The notes beneath the pieces were generated by a model, which saw nothing but the letters and a program-made list of their open reading frames with translations, did not search any database and was not told the origin of the DNA. Below, one piece after another: positions 1 to 6,426 of a stretch of DNA of 7,042 nt (position 1 is its first letter; every line of letters starts with the position of its first letter). Source of the stretch: Elusimicrobiota bacterium (GTDB taxonomy: Bacteria > Elusimicrobiota > Elusimicrobia > Elusimicrobiales > Elusimicrobiaceae); contig JAISVV010000145.1 of the NCBI GenBank assembly GCA_031271365.1, forward strand, positions 1-7,042, read 5' to 3'. A program made the translations under genes and the position numbers.

Positions 1-714
1 CTGGGCGGGCCGCATCAGCTTATTAACGCCGCGAACGCCGTTGAGGCCGCGTTTGCTTTGCGGCGGCAGGTAGGGGCAGTCGGTCTCCAGCATTAAATAA
101 TTAAGGCCGATTTTTTTAAACGTTTCGCGCAAATCATTATTTTTTTTGTAGCCCACAATGCCGGTTACGCCTATTAAAAGCCCTAAATCAAGGGCCGCTT
201 TTGCGTCTTCGTAGCGGCCGCTGAAGCAGTGCATAACCCCGCCTTGCAGGTTTGCGGTTTTAAGCGCGGCAAAGAGGTCTTTATACGCGCTAAAATCGTT
301 TTCTTCTTTGCCTTTGCGGCAATGCAGGACGACGGGTTTTTTAACCTCTGCGGCCAAAGCCAGCATGGCGTCAAGCGCTTGCCGCTGGGTTTGCTTGGGG
401 GAAGAATCCTCGTAAAAGTAATCAAGGCCTATCTCGCCCACGGCGCGCGTAAGCGGGCTTTGCAGAAACGTTTTTAAGACGGGCAAATGCGTCTCTTTAA
501 ACTGCGCGGCGGCGATAGGGTGCAGGCCGCAGACGGGGTAAATTTTATTTTTATATTTTTCTGCCAGCGTTATGCCGCTTTGCCATTCGCCGGGCTCGCA
601 GGCGATTTCTATAATATGGCTTAAACCGGCGGCAAAGGCGTTTTGTATTACTTCGTCCCTGTCCACGTCGAAGGCCGGGTCGTTAATATGGGCGTGGGAA
701 TCTATAAAAACCAT
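1..714 (-). CDS. tatD: TatD-family metal-dependent hydrolase (3' end cut by window)
   Basis: This is a TatD-type TIM-barrel hydrolase. The family comprises metal-dependent deoxyribonucleases and related phosphoesterases, thought to act in DNA repair or turnover in the cytoplasm. The reading frame is open through the first 238 residues and runs off the window, so roughly the last 15-25 residues of a usual ~255 are missing. Visible metal-site motifs, in order, are SHAH (H7, H9), GEIGLDY (E94), LHCRK (H131), MHCFSG (H162) and LETDCPYL (D212). The start is ATG at 714, chosen because it gives the family's usual N-terminus MVFIDSHAHIND and has a good Shine-Dalgarno (AGAGGT) 7 nt upstream. It directly follows the DUF2400 gene (TAAATG junction), implying one transcript. 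One oddity is that the stretch after ETDCPYL lacks the usual RNEP-type motif. The family call is firm. TatD versus a paralogue such as YcfH cannot be separated. Confidence 0.93.
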   Translation of the reverse strand, partial: MVFIDSHAHINDPAFDVDRDEVIQNAFAAGLSHIIEIACEPGEWQSGITLAEKYKNKIYPVCGLHPIAAAQFKETHLPVLKTFLQSPLTRAVGEIGLDYFYEDSSPKQTQRQALDAMLALAAEVKKPVVLHCRKGKEENDFSAYKDLFAALKTANLQGGVMHCFSGRYEDAKAALDLGLLIGVTGIVGYKKNNDLRETFKKIGLNYLMLETDCPYLPPQSKRGLNGVRGVNKLMRPAQ

Positions 715-1485
715 TTACTTTACCTCTATATCGTCTTCCGTCATGTCGGGGCGTATGCCGAAGCGCGTCAGACAAAAATCGTATTTAATCGGGTCCTGCG
801 GGCAAAAAACGGCAAACGCGCTGGAAATTTCCAGGGCGGTTTTCATATCGGCCTGCTTTCTGGCGGTAAGGCCCAGCTTGCGCGCCACGCGGTGCATATG
901 CACGTCCAAAGGCACAATAAGGCCGCTTGCGGGCACTTTGGTCCAAAAACCGGGGTCTACCTCGTCGCGGCGCGCGGCCCAGCGTAAAAACAGGTTTAAA
1001 CGCTTTAGCGCGCTGTTTTTGGAAGGGTCGGGTATTAAAGTGTTTACGGGGCCGCAGGCGCGTAAAGCCGCGGCAAAAGCGCGCAAGGCGCCCAGGTGTT
1101 TTTTATCTTTGCGGTAATGCGAGTAAAACAAGTTTTCCAGGCTGCCGTGTTCTTTTAAAATTTGGCCCAGCGCGCGCAAAAAGTTAACCAACTCTGCCTG
1201 CGCGGTAAAGCGGTATTTAAAGCCTTTATAAACGGCGTTAAGCGTTTTTTTATCGGCCGCTAGTAAAAATTCTTTAGGGCTTGGCCCCATGGCGGCAAGT
1301 ATTTTATCCACGTTTTTAATAATCTGCTTAACATTGCCATAAGCAAAAGAGGCGGCTATAAGGGCGGCAAGCTCTCTGTCGGGGTTATTTTTGTACTGCC
1401 GGATAAACTGCAAAGGGTCCGGCGGGATTAAATGTGCCTTATTATATTTTTTGTATAGACTATCCAGATACTTTTTTGATACCAT
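715..1485 (-). CDS. TIGR02757/DUF2400 family protein, possible HhH-type DNA-binding protein
   Basis: This 256-residue protein matches the TIGR02757 (DUF2400) family in length and motifs, and its function is unproven. Recognisable blocks are DPLQF (23-27), DRELAALIAASFAYGNV (36-52), IPDPSKNSALKRLNLFLRW (151-169), LIVPLDVHMHRVARKLGL (189-206) and CPQDPIKYDFCLTRFGI (228-244). The PLDVHMHRV segment resembles the VDTHVxRV segment of endonuclease III-like glycosylases, where the Asp is catalytic, so D194 may be functional; this is inference. There is no signal peptide or membrane helix. The start is ATG at 1485. No Shine-Dalgarno is visible upstream, and a -10-like TAAGAT lies so close that a leaderless mRNA is conceivable. 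The stop codon abuts the tatD start, and the tatD ribosome site lies within the last codons of this gene. Pairing with a TatD nuclease fits a nucleic-acid role but does not prove one. Confidence 0.85.
   Translation of the reverse strand: MVSKKYLDSLYKKYNKAHLIPPDPLQFIRQYKNNPDRELAALIAASFAYGNVKQIIKNVDKILAAMGPSPKEFLLAADKKTLNAVYKGFKYRFTAQAELVNFLRALGQILKEHGSLENLFYSHYRKDKKHLGALRAFAAALRACGPVNTLIPDPSKNSALKRLNLFLRWAARRDEVDPGFWTKVPASGLIVPLDVHMHRVARKLGLTARKQADMKTALEISSAFAVFCPQDPIKYDFCLTRFGIRPDMTEDDIEVK
722..727 (-). promoter_or_regulatory. Ribosome binding site for tatD inside the DUF2400 gene
   Basis: AGAGGT on the minus strand lies 7 nt before the tatD ATG. It is made of the codons for the last few residues (DIEVK) of the upstream gene. 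It fixes the tatD start at 714 and indicates independent or coupled re-initiation at the TAAATG junction. Confidence 0.75.
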
Positions 1486-1498
1486 AAGCTAATCTTAT
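1484..1498. promoter_or_regulatory. Divergent intergenic dyad with weak promoter-like boxes
   Basis: The 28-bp gap between the two divergent starts contains a perfect 5-bp inverted repeat, ATAAG-5nt-CTTAT, whose left arm enters the DUF2400 start codon. On the minus strand a -35-like GTGTCA (1515-1520, 4/6 to consensus) and a -10-like TAAGAT (1492-1497, 4/6) are exactly 17 bp apart and would start transcription at about the ATG. On the plus strand TATCAT (1496-1501, 5/6) could be a -10 for murE, but the nearest -35-like TTGATA (1476-1481) is only 14 bp away. Promoters must lie here or in the ends of the flanking genes if each operon starts here. The box assignments are weak. Confidence 0.3.
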
Positions 1499-1505
1499 CA
1501 TTTAT

Positions 1506-1511
1506 GGAAAG
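1506..1511 (+). promoter_or_regulatory. Putative ribosome binding site for murE
   Basis: GGAAAG lies only 2 nt before the ATG at 1514, which is closer than usual. It is the only purine-rich candidate. The other nearby ATG, at 1504, is in a different frame, so 1514 remains the best start. Confidence 0.4.
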
Positions 1512-1513
1512 TT

Positions 1514-2974
1514 ATGACACTCAGCGCCCTTTTCCCGGAGCACAAAGCCTTGCCGTCAACGGAAGTTGCCGGCATAACGGATAACTCTAAAGAAGTCGGC
1601 CCGGGATATGTGTTTTTTGCCGTAAAAGGCCACACCGTAGACGGGCACGATTTTATCCCCGCCGCCATAAAACAAGGCGCGGCGGCCATAGTTACGCAGC
1701 AGGATATCGCGCCTTTAAACGTCAGCGTGATAAAAGTGCCCGATATTGCCGCCGCCATGGCCCGCGCCGCCTGCGCGTTTTACGGCAACCCGGCGCAAAG
1801 CCTAAACGTTATCGGCATAACCGGCACAAAGGGTAAAACAAGCATTTCTTATTTATTGGAAAGCATTTTGCAAACCGCCGGCAAAAGCAGCGGCGTTTTT
1901 GGCACGATTAACTACCGCGCCGCCGGCAAAGTTTTAGCGCCCGCGCCAAACACGACGCCCGCCGCGCTTACGCTGCAAAAGATGATAAAACAGGCCAAAG
2001 ACGCCGGCGTAAAAGTTTTGGTGAGCGAGGTTTCCTCCCACGCGTTGGAACTAAAAAGAGTTCAGGGCATTAATTTTAACACGGCCGTCTTTACCAATTT
2101 ACAGCGCGACCACTTGGACTTCCACGAAACTTTTGAAAATTATTTTGCCGCCAAGAAGAAATTGTTTGAAAATCTGATAAGCCCGCAAAATACCAAAAAA
2201 AACAATACCGCGATTATAAATATTGACGATGAATACGGCCAAAAACTGGCCGCTTTTTTGGAAGGTAAAATACGGGTTATAACCTGCTCTTTGCAAAATA
2301 AAGCCGATTTTACGGCAGCGGACATACGGCCCTCCTTAGACGGCGTAACCTTTAAAATTAACGGCCAGGGCGCGCGCATAAATCTATTGGGCCGCCATAA
2401 TGTTTACAACGCGCTTGCCGCCGTCGCCGCGGCGCATACGCTTGGCATAAATTTAGAAACCGCAACAGAGGGCCTTGCCGCTTTAAAAGGCGTGCCCGGC
2501 CGCATGGAGCGCGTTGATTTGGGGCAGGGTTTTTACGTGTTTGTGGATTTTGCGTATACAAACGAATCCATGCAAAAAGCGTTTGAGGTTGTGGCGCAGT
2601 TTAAAAAGGGCAAAATATTTATCGTCTTCGGCTGCGGCGGCCAGCGCGACAGGACAAAGCGCCCTCTTATGGGGCAAACCGCGGTAAAAAACGCCGATTT
2701 TGTTTTTTTAACCAACGATAATCCCCGCGCGGAGGACCAAAAACAAATATTTGCAGATATTTTAGCCGGCATGCAAGGCGCGCAAAATTATAAAGTTATC
2801 CCCGACCGCCGCGCCGCGATACAAGAGGCGATACAAGCCGCCGGTAAAAATGATATCGTGATAATAGCCGGCAAAGGGCACGAGGATTACCAAATCTTGC
2901 CGGCCGGGAAAATCCATTTTTCCGACAGGGAAGAGGCCGCCGCGGCCATTAAAAAATATGTTTACAAAAGCTAA
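1514..2974 (+). CDS. murE: UDP-MurNAc-L-Ala-D-Glu:meso-diaminopimelate ligase MurE
   Basis: MurE is the cytoplasmic ATP-dependent ligase that adds the third stem residue to UDP-MurNAc-L-Ala-D-Glu in peptidoglycan synthesis. The 486 residues are full length and show the three Mur domains. The N-terminal UDP-binding part begins MTLSALF and contains the family's ITDNSKEVGPGYVFFAVKG block. The central ATPase part has the P-loop GTKGKT (104-109), the EVSSHALE block and DHLDFH (199-204), with K214 in the FAAKKK position of the carbamylated lysine. The C-terminal part has FGCGGQRDRTKRPLMG, DNPRAED (402-408) and GKGHEDYQ (from G453, including E457). DNPR, together with that Gly and Glu, is the signature of mDAP rather than L-lysine specificity. 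One oddity is VDFAYTNES (344-352), where most MurE have VDYAHTPD, so the His is Tyr here. It overlaps murD by 17 bp, which suggests co-translation. The sequence supports the ligase call strongly; mDAP specificity is inferred from the motif. Confidence 0.95.
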   Translation: MTLSALFPEHKALPSTEVAGITDNSKEVGPGYVFFAVKGHTVDGHDFIPAAIKQGAAAIVTQQDIAPLNVSVIKVPDIAAAMARAACAFYGNPAQSLNVIGITGTKGKTSISYLLESILQTAGKSSGVFGTINYRAAGKVLAPAPNTTPAALTLQKMIKQAKDAGVKVLVSEVSSHALELKRVQGINFNTAVFTNLQRDHLDFHETFENYFAAKKKLFENLISPQNTKKNNTAIINIDDEYGQKLAAFLEGKIRVITCSLQNKADFTAADIRPSLDGVTFKINGQGARINLLGRHNVYNALAAVAAAHTLGINLETATEGLAALKGVPGRMERVDLGQGFYVFVDFAYTNESMQKAFEVVAQFKKGKIFIVFGCGGQRDRTKRPLMGQTAVKNADFVFLTNDNPRAEDQKQIFADILAGMQGAQNYKVIPDRRAAIQEAIQAAGKNDIVIIAGKGHEDYQILPAGKIHFSDREEAAAAIKKYVYKS

Positions 2975-4331
2975 ATTTAAAAATAAAAAAGCCTGCGTTT
3001 TGGGCATGGGCAAAAGCGGCGTTGCCGCGGCTCGGCTTTTAAAACGGCAAGGTTTTAAAGTGCTGCTCTCCGAAGAGCAGCCCAAACCTTTGCCCGCCGG
3101 CCTTGAAGGCATAGACACCGAAACCGGCGGCCACAGCGCAAAAATTTTTGACTGCGATTTTTTTGTTAAAAGCCCGGGCATAAGCCACGGCCACGCCGTT
3201 ATTAAAAAAATTAAAAAGCTGAAAAAGCCCCTCTTCAGCGAGATAGAAATTGCCCTGGCCTTCGCGCCCAGGGACATTAAACTTTTTGCCATAACCGGCA
3301 CCAACGGCAAAACCACCACCACCCAGCTTTTAAGCGAAATACTAAACGCCCACTGCGCGCGCGGCAAAGAAAAGCGCAAAGTATACACCGTTGGCAATAT
3401 AGGCACGCCCCTTGCCGCCATAGCCGATAAAATGGCCCCGGGCAGTTTTGTTGTGACGGAAGTTTCCAGCTACCAGCTGGAAGACAGCAGCTACCTGCGC
3501 CCGCGCGTAGCCGCCATTTTAAACATAACGCCGGACCATCTTGAGCATCACGGCGGCATGGCCAAATACGGCGCCGCCAAAGCGCGCATTTTTGCCGACC
3601 AAAAAAACACCGACGCGCTTATAATAAACGGCGGCGATAAAAACTGCGTTAAATTTATAAAACAAGCCAAAAGCCGCGTTTTAAGTTTTTCAGCGGCGGC
3701 GGCGCATGCGGTTAAAGTGGATGTATTCTACGACGGGGACGAAATTATTTTTTCCGGCGGGCAGCGGCTAAAACCGCCAAAACTTCTTTTGGGTTTGCAT
3801 AATATAGAAAACGCCATGGCCGCCGCTTTAATGGCTTTTGCCGCCGGCGTAAGCGCGGCGTCCGTGCAAGCCGGCTTTGACGTCTTTAGCTGCCCGGAGC
3901 ACCGCATAGAATATTTTGCGCAGCGCAAAGGCGTTAAGTGCTACAACGATTCTAAGGCGACAAATGTGGATTCTACGCTCATCGCTTTAAAAGCCTTGCA
4001 AAGCCAAAATAAAATTTGGATTATTTTAGGCGGCCGCGATAAAGGCGCGCCCTATCAGCCGCTGATACCTTATCTAAACCGCTACGGCAAACACGCCGTT
4101 TTAATAGGCGAGGCCGCGCCTTTGATTAAAAAAGAGCTTGCGGGCCGCTTCCCCGCGACGGAAAAGGGCGATATCAAAAACGCGGTTGATTTTATTTTTG
4201 CAGGCGCGGCGCCGGGCGATATTATGCTGCTTTCCCCCGCGTGCGCCTCTTTTGACCAATTTACCGGCTTTGAAGAGCGCGGCAGGTTTTTTAAACAAAT
4301 AGTGCGCGACTACATTAAGGCGCATAAGTAA
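2958..4331 (+). CDS. murD: UDP-MurNAc-L-alanine:D-glutamate ligase MurD
   Basis: MurD adds D-glutamate to UDP-MurNAc-L-Ala in the cytoplasm, using ATP. The 457 residues are normal length. The N-terminal Rossmann-like domain has VLGMGKSGVAAA (14-25) and VKSPGIS (70-76). The ATPase domain has the P-loop GTNGKTTTT (114-122), GNIGTPL, EVSSYQLE and TPDHLEHH (191-198), with K208 in the GAAKAR position of the carbamylated lysine. HNIENAMAAA follows. The C-terminal domain has EHRIEY, NDSKATN (330-336, K333), ILGGRDKGA and SPACASFDQFTGFEERG (426-442). All key residues seen in classical MurD are present. The start lies inside the end of murE and lacks a close Shine-Dalgarno; the purine-rich AGGGAAGAGG at 2927-2936 is about 21 nt away. 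Translation therefore probably depends on ribosomes finishing murE. In classical dcw clusters murF and mraY separate murE from murD, but here they are adjacent. Confidence 0.96.
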   Translation: MFTKAKFKNKKACVLGMGKSGVAAARLLKRQGFKVLLSEEQPKPLPAGLEGIDTETGGHSAKIFDCDFFVKSPGISHGHAVIKKIKKLKKPLFSEIEIALAFAPRDIKLFAITGTNGKTTTTQLLSEILNAHCARGKEKRKVYTVGNIGTPLAAIADKMAPGSFVVTEVSSYQLEDSSYLRPRVAAILNITPDHLEHHGGMAKYGAAKARIFADQKNTDALIINGGDKNCVKFIKQAKSRVLSFSAAAAHAVKVDVFYDGDEIIFSGGQRLKPPKLLLGLHNIENAMAAALMAFAAGVSAASVQAGFDVFSCPEHRIEYFAQRKGVKCYNDSKATNVDSTLIALKALQSQNKIWIILGGRDKGAPYQPLIPYLNRYGKHAVLIGEAAPLIKKELAGRFPATEKGDIKNAVDFIFAGAAPGDIMLLSPACASFDQFTGFEERGRFFKQIVRDYIKAHK

Positions 4332-4363
4332 CGCTGCTGCCCGTGCCTTCGGCCCGCAATGCT

Positions 4364-5770
4364 TTAAAAACTTTTGGAGACGTTCAGCAGGCATTCTTTG
4401 CACGCGCCGCGCTCAAAGGATTTGCTTTCTATGGCTTTTAGTATTTGCCGCGCAAAGGCGGTAAGGGTTGGGTCGCGCGCGCCTAAAACTAAAATAACGT
4501 CGCCCGGCTGCGCGCAGGCGGCCATATCCGCGGCGGTTTCGTTCCTGCAGGGCAAAAACTTTACGTTGACGCCTTTCTTTTTTAAACCCTCGTATATCCT
4601 GGAGGAAGAAACCCCTTTGGCAATCTCTCCGCCGGCGTAGTAAATCTCGCCCAGCCAAAGCATATCCCGCGCGCGTATATTGGCGGAAAATTCTTCTATA
4701 AACTCTTTTGCCAAAAGCTGCACCGAGGCAAAAGCGTGCGGCTGGAAAAACGTTAAAACGCGTTTGCCGCGCAAATGCGCCGCTTTTAAAGTGGCGGCGG
4801 CTTTATGCGGGTTGTGGGCAAAATCGTCTATAACTTCTATATCGTTAATTTTGCCGACGGAATTAAAGCGGCGGTAGACGCCTTTAAAATTTTCAAGCGC
4901 CTGCGCGGCGGTTTTTAAATCAACGCCCGTTTCTTTGGCGGCGGCTATGGCGGCCATGGCGTTTTTAATATTATGTTCGCCGGGCAGGTTTAGTTTAAAA
5001 GGCACGCCGTCCGCTTCAAAGGTAGAGCCAAAGCCGCTAAGTTTGATATTTGCCGCAAAAGTATCGCCGCCGCCAAGGCCGAATGTTTTTGCTTTAGGCG
5101 CGATTTGTTTAAGTTTGTTTTCCTGCGCGTTAACGATAAATTTGCCGCAATTGATATAAAATTTTTGGAAGTAGCCTTTTAAAACGTCCAGTTCTTTATG
5201 GTCTTTGGCCAGGTTAAGCATTACGCCGATTTTGGGGTGATAGTTAACCAAGGTGCCGTCGCTTTCGTCGGCTTCCATCACTAAAATATTGCTTTTGCCG
5301 GCGTACACATTGCCGTATAAACCTTGCTCCTGCAAAGAAAGCAGCGCGCCGCCGGTGATTAAAGAAGGCTCTTTACCGGCGTGCTTTAAAATTTCAAACA
5401 ACATAGCCGTGGTGGTGCTCTTGCCGCTGGTGCCAGATATTGCGATAGTTTCATGCTCGCGCACGTGTTTTGCAAGCAGGTCGGAGCGGTGCAAAATTTC
5501 TATGCCCAGCTCTTTGGCTTTGGCGATTTCGGGGTTGTCGGGTTCTATGGCGGTGGTCAGCACTGCCATTTGCGTTTTTGCGTCTATGCCGCTGGCGTCC
5601 TGCGGGTAAATTTTAACGCCCAGTTTTGTTAAATAATCCCAAACGGGCAGCTTAGTGTAGCCTTTGTTTATCAATCGGTCGGAGCCGGTAACCTCGTCGC
5701 CGGCCATGGCGTGCAGCTGCGCCAAAGCGCTCATGCCTATGCCGCCCACGCCGACGAAGTGTATCTTCAT
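4364..5770 (-). CDS. murC: Divergent MurC-like UDP-N-acetylmuramate:L-alanine ligase
   Basis: This Mur ligase of 468 residues most resembles MurC, which adds L-alanine to UDP-MurNAc in the cytoplasm. The N-terminus HFVGVGGIGMSALA (4-17), the VTGSD segment (27-31), EADESD (166-171), GEHNIKNAMAA (264-274), DDFAHNPHK (315-323) and FQPH (342-345) are MurC features, and Mpl's EADEYDTAFFD is absent. It departs from classical MurC in three places. The P-loop is GTSGKST (113-119), where GTHGKTT is usual. FQPHAFASV replaces FQPHRYTR. The C-terminus has GARDPT (430-435), where GAGDI is usual. After EADESD it also has LAKDHKELDVLKGYF (188-201). I recall a branch of MurC homologues in proteobacteria with similar GTSGKST and DHK features. 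The C-terminal tail holds a CKEC pair (457-460). The start overlaps the dapB stop as ATGA, with AAAGAG 6 nt upstream. Ligase fold and ATP use are firm. L-alanine and UDP-MurNAc as substrates are likely but unproven, and an alternative is a recycling or paralogous ligase. Confidence 0.82.
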   Translation of the reverse strand: MKIHFVGVGGIGMSALAQLHAMAGDEVTGSDRLINKGYTKLPVWDYLTKLGVKIYPQDASGIDAKTQMAVLTTAIEPDNPEIAKAKELGIEILHRSDLLAKHVREHETIAISGTSGKSTTTAMLFEILKHAGKEPSLITGGALLSLQEQGLYGNVYAGKSNILVMEADESDGTLVNYHPKIGVMLNLAKDHKELDVLKGYFQKFYINCGKFIVNAQENKLKQIAPKAKTFGLGGGDTFAANIKLSGFGSTFEADGVPFKLNLPGEHNIKNAMAAIAAAKETGVDLKTAAQALENFKGVYRRFNSVGKINDIEVIDDFAHNPHKAAATLKAAHLRGKRVLTFFQPHAFASVQLLAKEFIEEFSANIRARDMLWLGEIYYAGGEIAKGVSSSRIYEGLKKKGVNVKFLPCRNETAADMAACAQPGDVILVLGARDPTLTAFARQILKAIESKSFERGACKECLLNVSKSF

Positions 5771-6426
5771 ACTATGCTCTTTACAAAATCCGCCATATTG
5801 TAAAAACCGCCTTTTTGTTTTACAAGCCAGCCGGCCACGCGCAGCGCGCTGGCGGCAAGCATTTTGCGGTCTAAAACTTTATGGGTTAAGATAATTTCCT
5901 CGTCATTCTGCGGCGAGGTAAAGGTTACGCTGTGCGTGCCCGGCACCGCGCCGATACGCTCGTAAGTAATATCCTGCGGCGCAAAGTTAAGCGCGGCGGC
6001 AAGGCTTTTAGCGGTGCCGCTGGGCGCGTCTTTTTTTTGGGCGTGGTGCGCTTCGTGCATGGCTTTGCCGTAGCCGGCAAACAAGGCGTCAGCCTCTTGC
6101 GCCAGGCGCGTAAACAAAAATACGCCGATACTTACGTTGGGCGAGTAAAAAACCGGTATATCTTCTTCCTCCGTTATGGCGTCTAAAAAACTTTGCGGCA
6201 GGTTGGTGGTGCCCGTTAAAAAGGCGGCTTTGTGTTTTTTGGCAAGCTCGTACGCCTGCGCCGCGCCCTCGGGCAGCGAAAAATCTATTACTAAATCAAA
6301 ATCGCCCTCGACGGCCTGGCCTTCTTCGCGCGACGCGGCAACGCGCATATCCGCGCTTTGCCCGATAAGCCCGGCCAGCGCGCGGCCCATTTTGCCGTTT
6401 GCGCCGTTGATTAAAACATTAATCAT
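5767..6426 (-). CDS. dapB: 4-hydroxy-tetrahydrodipicolinate reductase DapB
   Basis: DapB reduces 4-hydroxy-tetrahydrodipicolinate to tetrahydrodipicolinate with NAD(P)H, the second committed step of the DAP/lysine branch. At 219 residues it is shorter than the E. coli enzyme (273) but within the range of compact DapB proteins. Visible features are the nucleotide-binding GANGKMGRA (8-16), DFSLPEG (48-54), TGTTN (71-75), SPNVSIGVFL (95-104) and the catalytic/substrate segment EAHHAQKKDAPSGTA (125-139). In that segment H127, H128 and K131 align with E. coli H159, H160 and K163. THKVLDRKMLAASALRVAGWL (181-201) is the family C-terminal block. The start is ATG at 6426, which overlaps asd by 8 bp and has GGAG 10 nt upstream. 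Its stop overlaps the murC-like start by 4 bp, so it is the middle gene of an asd-dapB-murC operon that supplies mDAP for the wall. Confidence 0.95.
   Translation of the reverse strand: MINVLINGANGKMGRALAGLIGQSADMRVAASREEGQAVEGDFDLVIDFSLPEGAAQAYELAKKHKAAFLTGTTNLPQSFLDAITEEEDIPVFYSPNVSIGVFLFTRLAQEADALFAGYGKAMHEAHHAQKKDAPSGTAKSLAAALNFAPQDITYERIGAVPGTHSVTFTSPQNDEEIILTHKVLDRKMLAASALRVAGWLVKQKGGFYNMADFVKSIV
5777..5782 (-). promoter_or_regulatory. Ribosome binding site for murC-like gene
   Basis: AAAGAG on the minus strand lies 6 nt before the ATG at 5770, within the end of dapB. Together with the ATGA overlap it supports coupled translation. Confidence 0.55.

Noticed and set aside
572..1117. Open frame of 181 codons on the plus strand opposite the DUF2400 gene
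   Set aside because: It lies antisense to two well-supported genes, crosses their junction, has no recognisable motif and has a composition typical of a shadow frame.
1504..1506. Alternative ATG just before murE
   Set aside because: It is in a different frame from murE and leads to no sensible protein.
2195..2202. A8 tract in murE, with similar 8-base tracts in dapB (6031-6038) and tatD (140-147), as possible phase-variable or frameshifting sites
   Set aside because: All three genes are intact in frame, AAA and AAT are preferred codons here, and housekeeping genes are unlikely phase-variation targets; chance is enough.
2762..3421. Open frame of 219 codons on the minus strand across the murE-murD overlap
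   Set aside because: It is antisense to two Mur ligases with all their motifs in place; the translation is low complexity and unlike any family I know.
4332..4363. A bidirectional terminator between the convergent murD and murC-like genes
   Set aside because: Only a 3-bp stem (GCC-TTC-GGC) can be drawn, with no T-run directly after it, so no intrinsic terminator can be supported.
4364..5770. Assignment of the MurC-like gene as Mpl (muropeptide recycling ligase)
   Set aside because: The Mpl hallmark EADEYDTAFFD is absent and EADESD of MurC is present, although recycling activity cannot be excluded.
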